Assembly (NCBI GenBank): GCA_964492235.1
Contig: CAZBJQ010000008.1
Span: forward strand, 1 to 38,527
DNA: 38,527 nt
Direction: 5' to 3'
Origin: PFL42 sp964492235
Lineage (GTDB): Bacteria > Chloroflexota > Anaerolineae > Anaerolineales > E44-bin32
The notes below the pieces were generated by a model. The model was not told where the DNA came from and searched no databases. It saw only the letters and a program-made list of their open reading frames with translations. Positions 1 through 7,935 of this stretch are shown piece by piece (position 1 is the first letter of the stretch; each line of letters opens with the position of its first letter). Made by a program: the position numbers and the translations under genes.

Positions 1-546
1 CAGGCTGCAGCCAGTAACCAGCGGGGGTCGAGACCGGACGGTACAAAGGCGCTTATCCCGAATCCGGGCCCTTTGCCTGCGCCATATCGGAACCGATGAA
101 ATGCCCACAAGGCGGCTACGGTATGACAGCTACCGCCCGCGCCGCGCCGACCGATACACATTAGCCCCCTGCGCCCCCTTGATTTCGGTTCGAACAAGGG
201 ATCAGAGTCCCTCCGGGCCTCGCCTCACAGTGCGCGCAGCCGGTGGCAAAGAGGCCGTGTTGATCAACGTGTTCAACTCGAATCGGACCCGACCACAAGG
301 GAGCTCGAGCTCTGCAACCAATGGATCAAGCCATGTGCCTTTCCGCTCCTAGATTGCCGGCCAGATGTAGAGGAACTCAGCCAGATTGATTCCCAGATGG
401 GCTGCGAACGGGGCAAGGGGACGGCCTCCGAAGGCCGGGACGATCAACGGTCCAGGCGTGAGGCGCCAAGGCCGACTCGACAGCAGCTCACCCTGGAACG
501 GAACGGGGCACCGACGTACAATGGATGCTCCAAAGGGAGCGAGTCG
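1..546. other. Gene-free stretch at window start
   Basis: I see no convincing coding region here. The open frames are short, arginine-rich and low in complexity, as expected by chance in high-GC DNA. A perfect 12-base palindrome (GAGCTCGAGCTC) lies at 301-312. A -10-like TACAAT at 517-522 sits 24 bases before the next start codon and may be the promoter of the zinc-ribbon/trxB unit, although its -35 region (TGGAAC, 494-499) is poor. The upstream gene that would bound this region is outside the window. Confidence 0.5.
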
Positions 547-801
547 ATGACGGTTTCACGGGATCTCGCCCAGGTGTATCTCTGTCCCCGCTGCCTGAGT
601 GCGGAGGCATCGCCGGGACTCTGCCCGCGCTGCGGTGAGGAGCGGTTGGCATGTCGCCCCGGCGACCCCGAGGATCCGTGCCGCCGGCCGATCATGGATG
701 CAGAGGGCAGGGTGCGGACGCGGGCACCCCTGTGGTGGCTACGGGCGAGCCTGGCGCAGGCGCCACGCTGGCTGGAGACGGGTCACCGCACAGAATTGTA
801 G
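547..801 (+). CDS. Small zinc-ribbon protein upstream of trxB
   Basis: A predicted 84-residue cytoplasmic protein. The ATG at 547 was chosen because AGGGAG lies about 8 bases upstream; an in-frame ATG at 397 lacks a ribosome site and would add low-complexity residues. Two CPRC knuckles near residues 13-16 and 27-30 form a plausible Cys4 zinc ribbon. They are followed by a polar RPGDPEDPC segment and a Trp/Arg-rich tail. Its stop is 20 bases before trxB, so the two are probably co-transcribed. The zinc-ribbon call rests on cysteine spacing. The role is unknown: it could be a regulator, a redox partner of the reductase or a protein-interaction module. It is shorter than any catalytic family I recognise. 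Confidence 0.6.
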   Translation: MTVSRDLAQVYLCPRCLSAEASPGLCPRCGEERLACRPGDPEDPCRRPIMDAEGRVRTRAPLWWLRASLAQAPRWLETGHRTEL

Positions 802-821
802 AGGAGCGAGGCAGGAACCGA

Positions 822-1739
822 ATGGAACGAGTCATTGTCATTGGATCGGGACCGGCGGGACTGACAGCTGCCCTGTATGCCGCCCGGGCCAGCCTGTCGC
901 CTCTGGTGATCTCCGGCAACCAGCTGGGCGGACAGGTGTCCATCACAAGCGAGGTCGAGAACTACCCCGGATTCCCGCAGGGCACCACCGGTCCGGAGTT
1001 GGTTGAATTGATGCAGAAACAGGCGGAGCGCTTCGGCGCCCGCATGTTGATCGACGAAGTGACCGAGGTTGATCTGCGCCACGGGAGTCCTTTCCGGATC
1101 AAGACGCACGCTGACGAGTTCCAAACGCAAGCTCTGCTGATTGCCACCGGCGCCTCCCCGCGGCGCCTGGGGGTGCCGGGGGAATCGGACTTGATCGGCC
1201 GGGGGGTCTCATTCTGTGCGACGTGCGACGGTTTCTTCTTCCGCGGGAAGAAGGTGGTCGTCGTCGGCGGCGGCGATAGCGCCGCGGAGGAAGGACTGTT
1301 CCTGACGCGCTTTGCCGAAGCCGTGCGCGTGGTGCATCGACGGGACCAACTGCGGGCGGGTGAGGCGTTGAAGCGTCGGGCGTTCGCCAATGACAAGATG
1401 TCCTTTGTCTGGGATAGCCTGGTGGAGGAAATCCTGGGTGATGGGAAGGTGGAGGCGGTCCGGCTGAGGAATGTCAAGACGGATGAGGTCAGCCAACTTG
1501 CCGCCGATGGCGTGTTCATCTACATCGGTCACTACCCGAACACAGAACTCTTCAAAGGCCAGCTGGCGATGGATGAACACGGCTACCTGACGACCGATGG
1601 CCGCATGATGACCAGCATTGAGGGGGTGTTTGCCGCCGGAGAAGTGCAGGACCCGGTCTTCCGCCAGGTTGCCTCCTCCGTAGGGCAGGGCTGCGCCGCG
1701 AGCATCATGACCGAGCGCTGGCTGGCGGAACGCACATGA
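822..1739 (+). CDS. trxB: Thioredoxin reductase (NADPH, FAD-dependent)
   Basis: A 305-residue flavoprotein disulfide reductase that passes electrons from NADPH through FAD to thioredoxin in the cytoplasm. Visible motifs: FAD-binding GSGPAG at 8-13; redox-active CATC at 132-135; NADPH-binding GGGDSA at about 149-154; HRRDQLRA at about 172-179; and a C-terminal FAD motif with AGEVQD and SVGQG. Length is typical for the low-molecular-weight bacterial type. The ATG at 822 was chosen because the protein then begins directly with the Rossmann strand; the frame is open further upstream but unlike the family. The last FAD motif has AGEV where most members have AGDV, a conservative change. The stop overlaps the next start as ATGA, so translation is probably coupled. 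Confidence 0.93.
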   Translation: MERVIVIGSGPAGLTAALYAARASLSPLVISGNQLGGQVSITSEVENYPGFPQGTTGPELVELMQKQAERFGARMLIDEVTEVDLRHGSPFRIKTHADEFQTQALLIATGASPRRLGVPGESDLIGRGVSFCATCDGFFFRGKKVVVVGGGDSAAEEGLFLTRFAEAVRVVHRRDQLRAGEALKRRAFANDKMSFVWDSLVEEILGDGKVEAVRLRNVKTDEVSQLAADGVFIYIGHYPNTELFKGQLAMDEHGYLTTDGRMMTSIEGVFAAGEVQDPVFRQVASSVGQGCAASIMTERWLAERT

Positions 1740-2530
1740 CCTTGGCCACTTCCGCTGGAATCGCCTACCAGGAGAGCCTCGATGGGCGCTCCGGCCTTGG
1801 CAGTCAGCCGGTGGTCTTGATTCACGGTGCCGGCGCCCATCATCTCTTCTGGCCGCCGAGGCTACGACGCATGAGCGGCGAATGGGTGCTTTCGCCCGAT
1901 CTGCCCGGCCACGGCCAATCCCCCGGTCCGGCCGAGGCGGGGATTGCCCAGTCCGCCGCCCGCCTGCGCCAATGGATGACCTCGCTGGACCTGGGACCGG
2001 CGGTTCTGGTCGGGCATTCGATGGGGAGCGCCATCTCGCTGGAGTTCGCTTTGGGCTGGCCGGAGCAGGTGGCGGGACTGATCTTGATCGGAGGCGGTCG
2101 CTGCCTGCCGGTCAACCCCTGGCTGCTGGAGGCCACGGCCGACCCGAAGCGTCTCGGCGAGGCCGTTGAGCGCATCATTCAGTGGTCGTTCAGCCGCCAG
2201 GCGCCGAGATCGCTGCCTGCGCAGGCGCATGAGCGCATGTTGGCCGCCGCGCCCGTGGTGCTGCATCAAGACCTGACGGCCTGCAACGTATTCGATGTCG
2301 GAGAAAGACTCCCGAGCTTGCGCCTGCCGACGCTGGTTTTGTGCGGAAGCGAAGATCGGATGACCCCGCCGGAGGCGAGCCAATCCTTGGCGGAGACAAT
2401 CCAAGGCGCCGAACTGGAGTTGGTCGAAGGCGCCGGCCACATGGTGATGTTGGAGAAGCCGGAGGCCGTCGAGAGCCGGATGCGGGACTTCCTGAATCGC
2501 TGGTTCCATCCGGGCGATCGTCCGGCATAG
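1736..2530 (+). CDS. Alpha/beta-fold hydrolase
   Basis: A 264-residue serine hydrolase of the alpha/beta-hydrolase superfamily. The oxyanion region is HGAG at 30-33, the nucleophile elbow GHSMG puts the serine at residue 95, and the triad is completed by Asp207 (GSEDRMTPP) and His235 (GAGHMVMLEKP). A helical cap occupies about residues 125-190. There is no signal peptide, so it should be cytoplasmic. Its start overlaps the trxB stop by four bases, showing co-transcription. The substrate cannot be read from sequence: esterases, C-C hydrolases and haloperoxidase-like enzymes share this layout. Confidence 0.88.
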   Translation: MTLATSAGIAYQESLDGRSGLGSQPVVLIHGAGAHHLFWPPRLRRMSGEWVLSPDLPGHGQSPGPAEAGIAQSAARLRQWMTSLDLGPAVLVGHSMGSAISLEFALGWPEQVAGLILIGGGRCLPVNPWLLEATADPKRLGEAVERIIQWSFSRQAPRSLPAQAHERMLAAAPVVLHQDLTACNVFDVGERLPSLRLPTLVLCGSEDRMTPPEASQSLAETIQGAELELVEGAGHMVMLEKPEAVESRMRDFLNRWFHPGDRPA

Positions 2531-2738
2531 AACTGCCCCGTTCCGGTTCGACCGACGGATCGCCTCAAGGAGGCTGATGGAAAAGCCATGGCTGCATGCG
2601 AGAAACTGGCACTATGCGGTTCCCTTCTCTGAGAAAAACATTCCTCATCAAGCTGCAAGGCGCACCAGAGCCGCTGGCCGGCCACCAGGCCCGCCGGCTT
2701 CGGTTGGATAGCACACCCCCGATCGGGCCATCTTTGAC

Positions 2739-2798
2739 TACAATCATCCGAATTCCGCGGCCCCAGGTCAGGCTGGCTGCCCCCGCCTGCGGGGCCAG
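2739..2798 (+). promoter_or_regulatory. Leader with -10-like site and small hairpin before the MscS gene
   Basis: TACAAT at 2739-2744 is a plausible -10 hexamer but has no good -35 at the right distance. Downstream, CTGG and CCCCG (2773-2785) can pair with CGGGG and CCAG (2790-2798) to form a GC-rich hairpin that ends about 15 bases before the start codon. It could be a leader structure or a weak terminator of the upstream unit. Confidence 0.3.
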
Positions 2799-2813
2799 GG
2801 TACAGGAGCGTCT

Positions 2814-4493
2814 ATGATCACGATCGGGCCCTGGCAGTTACCTGTGCCGTCGTTCCTGGCGTTCTTGCCGGCGCCGCTTGCCTGGGCGCTGGTGAGCCTG
2901 GTGCTGTGGCTGGGGCTCGCCCTGGTGCTGCAGTTCATCCTCTTTCGACTGGTCAAGGCGCTGGCGCGACGGACGGAGACCGATGTCGAGGATGTCCTGA
3001 TCGACATCACCCGACGACCCCTCGTCCTGACAATCGTTGTGTTCGGGACGCGGCTATCGCTGCAAGCATCCCACTTGAACACCCCATTGGTCCTGAATGC
3101 CATCCGCTGGTTGGGGGCGTTCGTGATGGCCATCATCGCCTACTGGTGCTGGAGGGTTTTCAAGGAGGTCATCGTCCACTACGGGGAACGGGTCGCCCGC
3201 CGCAGCGAGTCGCGGCTGGATGACGTTCTCCTGCCAATCGCCAACCAGTTCGCGCCGATGGTGATCTTCCTGATCGCCGGCGCCATCATCCTGCAGTATC
3301 TAGGCGTTCGGTTGGACGCCTTGCTGGTGGCGATCGGCGGCGCGGCCTTCATCCTGGCCTTTGCGTTGCAGGACATCCTGTCCAACATCTTCAGCGGGAT
3401 GATGCTCCTGGTCGACACCCCTTTCCGCTACGGGGACCTGGTCGTGCTGGAGGATCAACGCTACTGCCAGGTCGTCCGGATCGGAGTCCGCGTGACACAG
3501 CTGTATGACATCGACACCCATTCGGTCATCTACATGCCAAACAGCCGGTTGGCCAATGAGCGCCTGGTGAACCTGATGCAGCCGACGGCCGAGTCGATCT
3601 CGATCGTCCGACTGGAGCTACACCGCGACACAGACGTCGAGCTCGCCCGAAGGCTGCTGGCCGATGTGCTGAACGGCCACCCTGACCTGCTGGGGGTCAT
3701 CTCCGACAAGCGAATCAGTCTGGGGAGTTTCGGCGTGCTCAGCCAGGCCAAACGCGAGCACGGGGAGAAGCGGCTGGCTGCCGAGAATGAACTCGACCGG
3801 ACAATACATACGGCCGAGGCGACGCTGCGGGCCTTTGCCGCCGAGATCAGCCTGATGGAGAAGCGGGGATTCGACCGGAAGGAGAAGGGCGTCTTGCTCG
3901 ATCGCTTTGCCGGGCTGTCTGAACAGCTGGGCCTGGTGACCTCCTTTGACAAGCGGCTCGACGAATGGAAAGGCGGGCTGGAGGAGTTGTTTGACTCGCT
4001 CACGCCCGAGCTGCCGCCCAACTCGCTGGTACGCCGGGCTTGGGACTGGGTGGCAGTCTGGACCCTGGACCCGGACATCGAGATCGGGGTGGACGATCAG
4101 TTGCTGCGTGCCCGCTGGGCGCCGCGCCTGCTCGGGCTGCAGCGTCGATTGCAGGAACTGCAAGGAAGGATCGAGAATCCAGAGACGCTCGAGCAGCGGC
4201 TGGATGATGCTGTGCTGCGGCTGGCTCGCTGGCTGGTCACCGATTTCAAGCAACCGGTGCCGCCCTGGAAGTGTTCGGCGGCGTCTTTCAAGGGGTTCCA
4301 GGACGGGGCTTTGGTGTTCAACTTGTTCTTCTTTGTGGACAACATTGAGCTGGAACATTTCTTCCGCCAGGCGAGAGTAGAGGGGGAGCTGCGCCGTGAG
4401 GTCGCCCGGCGTCTGCGGCAGGAGGGGATCGAATTCGCCAGCCTGAGGCAGGAAGTGGTGATGCGTCCGGGGCCGGCCAGGGAGCGGGAGTAG
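2814..4493 (+). CDS. MscS-family mechanosensitive ion channel with large C-terminal insertion
   Basis: A 559-residue membrane protein predicted to open under membrane tension and release solutes on hypo-osmotic shock. AGGAG lies 5-9 bases before the ATG. Hydrophobic segments lie at about 22-46, 70-84, 98-118 and 145-165. The MscS pore helix region follows at about 167-200, rich in Gly/Ala and ending in DTPFRYGD, which leads into the beta domain at about 205-255. The cytoplasmic alpha/beta domain seems to start at about 262-295, is interrupted by about 180 charged, partly coiled-coil residues (about 300-480), and resumes at about 488-553 with the usual closing strand pattern. Canonical MscS is about 286 residues. 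The insertion is the unusual part and may bind a ligand or partner; its function is unknown. Confidence 0.85.
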   Translation: MITIGPWQLPVPSFLAFLPAPLAWALVSLVLWLGLALVLQFILFRLVKALARRTETDVEDVLIDITRRPLVLTIVVFGTRLSLQASHLNTPLVLNAIRWLGAFVMAIIAYWCWRVFKEVIVHYGERVARRSESRLDDVLLPIANQFAPMVIFLIAGAIILQYLGVRLDALLVAIGGAAFILAFALQDILSNIFSGMMLLVDTPFRYGDLVVLEDQRYCQVVRIGVRVTQLYDIDTHSVIYMPNSRLANERLVNLMQPTAESISIVRLELHRDTDVELARRLLADVLNGHPDLLGVISDKRISLGSFGVLSQAKREHGEKRLAAENELDRTIHTAEATLRAFAAEISLMEKRGFDRKEKGVLLDRFAGLSEQLGLVTSFDKRLDEWKGGLEELFDSLTPELPPNSLVRRAWDWVAVWTLDPDIEIGVDDQLLRARWAPRLLGLQRRLQELQGRIENPETLEQRLDDAVLRLARWLVTDFKQPVPPWKCSAASFKGFQDGALVFNLFFFVDNIELEHFFRQARVEGELRREVARRLRQEGIEFASLRQEVVMRPGPARERE

Positions 4494-4519
4494 CCGCGGG
4501 CGGTTGTGTCCGCCTGCGG
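4494..4519. terminator. Hairpin between convergent genes
   Basis: CCGCGGGCGG (4494-4503) pairs with CCGCCTGCGG (4510-4519) across a 6-base loop, with one G-U pair. It begins directly after the channel stop codon and lies between convergent genes, so a bidirectional terminator is plausible. There is no T tract on either side. Confidence 0.4.
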
Positions 4520-4541
4520 CTGGCCAAGGAGTACCTGGGGC

Positions 4542-5159
4542 TCACCCAGGCAGTCGGAGTCTCCGGCGCAGCGCCGGAACCAACATCACCAGAGCCCGTG
4601 CGCGGTGGCTCAAGTGGTTCTTCTCCTCCATCGGGAACTCCGCCATCGTGCGTCCGGTCCCGGCCACTACGAAGATCGGGTCATACCCGAAGCCGTGATC
4701 GCCACGCGCTACAGGGATAATCCACCCGGCGCACTCGCCGGAGGCGATGTCCGTCAGGCCATCTGGGCCGCACAGCGCCATCGCACAACGGAAGCGAGCG
4801 GTCCACGGGCGAGGGTGGCCTTGCAGCAGGCTCAGCAGCCTGGTCCGCCGGTCGGCGTCGGTCGCCCCTGGTTCGAGCAAGCGGGCCGACCGCAGCCCTG
4901 GGGCACCCCCCAACGCCGACACTTCCAAGCCGGTGTCGTCGGCCAGCGTGAAGAGGCCGCTGGCAGCAGCAAAGGCTTCGGCCTTGAGTCGGGCGTTCTC
5001 TGCATAGTCAGCCCCCACCTCGTCCACCCGCAGTCCCAGGCCAAGTGACATCGGGTCGGTCACCGCCAATGGCAGCCGGCGTAGCAGCGCCCGCATCTCT
5101 CGCAGCTTTCCGGGGTTGGTTGTGGCAACGAGGACTGAGGGCCCATTGACTATTCGCAC
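4542..5159 (-). CDS. rdgB: XTP/dITP pyrophosphatase (Ham1/RdgB family)
   Basis: A 205-residue house-cleaning nucleotidase that hydrolyses dITP, XTP and ITP to monophosphates, keeping deaminated purines out of DNA and RNA. Family motifs are all present: ATTNPGKLREM at 12-22, the YAENARLKA helix at 52-60, DDTGLEV at 74-80 followed by GGAPGLRSAR, GFGYDPIF at 156-163, and EKNHLSHRARAL at about 179-190. Length is normal. The start is GTG with AAGGT a few bases upstream; no ATG precedes the first conserved strand. It is monocistronic, convergent with the channel gene and divergent from the yceD-rpoD unit. Confidence 0.93.
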   Translation of the reverse strand: MRIVNGPSVLVATTNPGKLREMRALLRRLPLAVTDPMSLGLGLRVDEVGADYAENARLKAEAFAAASGLFTLADDTGLEVSALGGAPGLRSARLLEPGATDADRRTRLLSLLQGHPRPWTARFRCAMALCGPDGLTDIASGECAGWIIPVARGDHGFGYDPIFVVAGTGRTMAEFPMEEKNHLSHRARALVMLVPALRRRLRLPG

Positions 5160-5260
5160 AGTACCTTCACCCTAGCTATGGCGGTCATAACATGATCCGT
5201 ACCAAGGGTCCGACACATATGGGGCGCCACGCGCCAATTGCTTCCAATAATGCGCCGAAC

Positions 5261-5289
5261 TTGACGGTCGATTCTAACTATGTTATAAT
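5261..5289 (+). promoter_or_regulatory. Near-consensus extended -10 promoter of the yceD-rpoD operon
   Basis: TTGACG (5261-5266), a 17-base spacer and a perfect TATAAT (5284-5289), preceded by TG one base upstream (5281-5282, extended -10). The predicted transcript start is about 5296. This is the closest match to the housekeeping sigma-70 consensus in the window and it drives the housekeeping sigma factor itself. Confidence 0.85.
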
Positions 5290-5328
5290 GCCAGCGTTTT
5301 ATTGGAAAGAGAATTGACAGGCGGCGGT

Positions 5329-5865
5329 GTGACTCAAAGCAGCCGGCACCCGTTGCGAATAAACGTCGGCTTCCTGCTTCACGAAAACGTCGGCTACAGT
5401 CGCACATTCGACTTCGACCACCCGGCCGTCCAGATCGGTGAGGATCTGGCCATCCGCAAGCTCCGGGGGTCGTTGCGTTTTACCCGGACCGCCCAGGGCC
5501 TGTACGGCGAGGGCCCGCTGCAGGCCACCACGACCATGGAGTGCGTCCGCTGCCTTTCCGAGTTCGAACAACCGCTGGCGATCCGGGTGGACGAGTTGTT
5601 TGCCTATACCTCGGGGCAGACCACCGACCCCCTGTTGGTCGTGCCCGAAACGGGCGTCCTCGACCTGAGCCTGCTGCTACGGGAGTATCTGCTGCTGGAT
5701 TTGCCTCTCCAGCCTCTGTGCAAGGCCGATTGCCTGGGGCTGTGCCCGGAGTGCGGCAACAACCTGAACGAGTCCCCCTGCTCGCACCCCCAGGACCAAA
5801 TTGACCCTCGGCTGGTGGCGCTGCAGTTACTGCTGGAGGACTCCAGCCGAGCCGACTCTGCCTAG
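5329..5865 (+). CDS. yceD: YceD/DUF177 family protein (23S rRNA accumulation)
   Basis: A 178-residue member of the DUF177/YceD family, whose E. coli member affects 23S rRNA accumulation. The family hallmark CVRCL lies in the middle, and the C-terminus carries a second cysteine cluster (CKADCLGLCPECGNNLNE followed by CSH) that probably binds zinc. I chose GTG at 5329 because homologous N-termini begin just before the LRINVGFLLHE strand and AGG lies 7 bases upstream. TTG at 5314 (GGA 7 bases upstream) or 5302 are alternatives. In many bacteria yceD is followed by rpmF (ribosomal protein L32); here the next gene, 23 bases on, is the sigma factor and rpmF is absent. Confidence 0.85.
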   Translation: MTQSSRHPLRINVGFLLHENVGYSRTFDFDHPAVQIGEDLAIRKLRGSLRFTRTAQGLYGEGPLQATTTMECVRCLSEFEQPLAIRVDELFAYTSGQTTDPLLVVPETGVLDLSLLLREYLLLDLPLQPLCKADCLGLCPECGNNLNESPCSHPQDQIDPRLVALQLLLEDSSRADSA

Positions 5866-5888
5866 GCGGTCGGCGACAGGAGGCATGT

Positions 5889-7064
5889 ATGAGTATATCC
5901 AAGGATCGTTGGCAGAAGCGGGAAGCCTTCTCGGCCTTGCTCGAGAAAGGTGACTACCAGGGTTTCGTCACGAGCGAGGAAATCGTCGCCGTCTTCCCGG
6001 AGGTCGAGGAGTCCACGGAACGCTTCGAGCGGATCCGGACTTTCTTCCACGAAGCAGGGATTGAGGTCTTTGATGACTTGGCCCAGGTGCCGACGGAGTT
6101 CACGCCGGACGCTGCCACGCAGGAGGTTGAAGCTTTCGACCTGAGCGCCATTTCAAGCGATGACACCGTGGGCCTGTACTTGAAGGAAATGGCGCGCGTC
6201 CCGTTGCTGACCACCGAAGAAGAGGTCGACCTGGCGACACGCATCGAAATCGGCAAGGCGGCCGAGGCCAGGCTGGCCCGCCTGAACGGCAATGCCACGC
6301 CCAAGAAGCGCATGCAGTTCCAGATGGAGATTCAGGACGCCCTCGCCGCCCGGGACCATCTAATCAAGGCCAACACACGGCTGGTGGTGAGCATCGCCAA
6401 GAAGTACATGGGTCGCGGAGTTCCCTTCCTGGACCTGATCCAGGAGGGCAACCTCGGGCTGATGAAGGCGGTGGAGAAGTTCGACTACCACCGCGGCTAC
6501 CGGTTCAGCACCTATGCCACGTGGTGGATCCGCCAGACGATCACGCGGGCCATCGCCGATCAAGGCCGGACCATTCGCGTCCCGGTGCACATGTCCGACC
6601 GCATCCGCCGGCTGTACAAGGTCGCTCGCGACCTGGAGCAGGACATCGGCCGTAAACCGACGCCGGAGGAGATTGCCCGCGTGCTGGAATGTGACTCGCG
6701 CAAGGTGCAATGGATGATGCGGGTTTCCTGGCGTCCGCTATCGCTCGAATCCCCGGTGGGCGAGGAGGAAGACTCGGAACTGGGCGCCTTCGTCGAGGAT
6801 GAGGGCACACCCACACCGACCCAGACTGCCTACACCAACATGATGCATGACAAGATCGAAGAGGTCTTGGCCACCCTCACCCCACGCGAAGCACGCATCC
6901 TGCGCCTGCGCTTCGGGCTGCATAACGGACGGGCGTACACGCTGGAGGAGGTCGGGCAAAAGTTTGGTCTGACCCGTGAGCGAATCCGTCAGATCGAAGG
7001 GAAAGCGTTGCGCCGGCTGCGGCACCCGCGGCGAGCGCGCCAGCTGCGTGACTATCTGACATAA
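5889..7064 (+). CDS. rpoD: RpoD-like housekeeping sigma-70 factor
   Basis: A 391-residue RNA polymerase sigma subunit that directs core enzyme to -35/-10 promoters. A perfect AGGAGG (5878-5883) lies 5 bases before the ATG. After an acidic N-terminal part (about 1-88, reduced region 1.1), region 1.2 spans about 92-122. Region 2 spans about 157-227, with DLIQEGNLGLMKAVEKFD and the -10-reading YATWWIRQ helix. Region 3 covers about 235-300. Region 4 covers about 325-383, with the -35 recognition helix in LTRERIRQIE. The whole architecture is that of group 1/2 sigma factors. The strong promoter and ribosome site support the primary sigma, but a close group 2 paralogue cannot be excluded without the rest of the genome. 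Confidence 0.92.
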   Translation: MSISKDRWQKREAFSALLEKGDYQGFVTSEEIVAVFPEVEESTERFERIRTFFHEAGIEVFDDLAQVPTEFTPDAATQEVEAFDLSAISSDDTVGLYLKEMARVPLLTTEEEVDLATRIEIGKAAEARLARLNGNATPKKRMQFQMEIQDALAARDHLIKANTRLVVSIAKKYMGRGVPFLDLIQEGNLGLMKAVEKFDYHRGYRFSTYATWWIRQTITRAIADQGRTIRVPVHMSDRIRRLYKVARDLEQDIGRKPTPEEIARVLECDSRKVQWMMRVSWRPLSLESPVGEEEDSELGAFVEDEGTPTPTQTAYTNMMHDKIEEVLATLTPREARILRLRFGLHNGRAYTLEEVGQKFGLTRERIRQIEGKALRRLRHPRRARQLRDYLT

Positions 7065-7128
7065 CGCGCCGGCTCCTATGCCGAGCCTTGCGCCAGTACC
7101 TGAGGGCCCATCCCGGCCTGAAAGTCAT

Positions 7129-7170
7129 CGCGACCTGTGGGAACAGCCCCCGCAGGTCGCGGCCTTTTCT
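7129..7170 (+). terminator. Intrinsic terminator of the yceD-rpoD operon
   Basis: CGCGACCTG (7129-7137) pairs perfectly with CAGGTCGCG (7153-7161). Three further G-C pairs are possible in the loop, and the stem is followed by GCC and TTTTCT. It sits 65 bases after the sigma factor stop. Confidence 0.8.
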
Positions 7171-7300
7171 CACCGGCGAGAATTATGAGTTCGTCCCGAG
7201 CGGATGGGGCAAAAGCAGGTTGATGAAGAGTACCTTTGTCGGAGAAGGGATCGGCACATGCGCCAGTCTCGCTCAGGAGGCATGGCTTCTCATCAGACCT

Positions 7301-7807
7301 CTAAGGGTTTGCGGCCGGAGCGACAGGCTGCTCCTGCAGGATGCGCAGCAGCAGCCGCATGGCAGCTTCTGACGACTGCTCTTTCACTGCTGTCCGGTCC
7401 CCCGGCCAGACGTGCTGCTCGGCGACCTGGCGCTGGCGGGTGCTGACCGCGATCCAGGTCAGGCCGACGGGCTTGTCCGGCAATCCGCCGGAGGGTCCGG
7501 CGATGCCGGTCACTGCCAGGCCGATGTCGGCGCCGAAAGCCAGACGGGCGCCGTGGGCCATCTCGAGCGCGGTCTCGCGGCTGACAGCGCCGTGATCATA
7601 CAGTGTCTGGTGACGTACCTGGAGCAGGCGTTCCTTGGCATCATAGGCGTATGCGACAACCCCGCCCAGGAAGTAGTCCGAGGACCCGGGCACCTGCGTC
7701 AGGCGGTGCCCGATCAGCCCGCCGGTACAGGACTCACCCAGGGCCAGAGTCCACCCCCGGGAGCGGAGGGCGCTGCCTACCTGCAGCTCAAGAGGTTGGT
7801 CGGTCAT
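7301..7807 (-). CDS. pncC: CinA C-terminal-domain protein, nicotinamide-nucleotide amidase (PncC type)
   Basis: A 168-residue stand-alone CinA C-terminal domain, a family that deamidates nicotinamide mononucleotide to nicotinate mononucleotide for NAD recycling. The signature ESCTGGLIGHRLT opens the conserved core, followed by GSSDYFLGGVVAYA and the GIAGPSGG loop near DKPVGLTWIAV. The ATG at 7807 was chosen because the family starts just before this core and GGGAG lies upstream; the frame stays open for 54 more low-complexity codons. The N-terminal MoCF-like CinA domain is absent. It is divergent from xseA, with about 130 bases between the two starts. Confidence 0.88.
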   Translation of the reverse strand: MTDQPLELQVGSALRSRGWTLALGESCTGGLIGHRLTQVPGSSDYFLGGVVAYAYDAKERLLQVRHQTLYDHGAVSRETALEMAHGARLAFGADIGLAVTGIAGPSGGLPDKPVGLTWIAVSTRQRQVAEQHVWPGDRTAVKEQSSEAAMRLLLRILQEQPVAPAANP

Positions 7808-7899
7808 CGGCTGTGCTCCCGGCGCCCCGATGTTCGGTCGCCCGTTCCGATTATAGGCCAGGCGGCGCAGGTCCGCCCTCGCCTCCCGCCAGGGGTTGA

Positions 7900-7928
7900 T
7901 TGACGGCCTCTGCGGCCGCGGGTATGCT
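7900..7928 (+). promoter_or_regulatory. Promoter of xseA placed for a leaderless transcript
   Basis: TTGACG (7900-7905), a 17-base spacer and TATGCT (7923-7928). The -10 element ends 7 bases before the xseA ATG, so transcription should start at or next to the start codon. There is no Shine-Dalgarno sequence between them. Confidence 0.65.
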
Positions 7929-7935
7929 ACGCGCC

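Noticed and set aside
2596..2817. Small plus-strand frame overlapping the MscS start
   Set aside because: Low-complexity translation, no ribosome site, and it runs through the leader hairpin.
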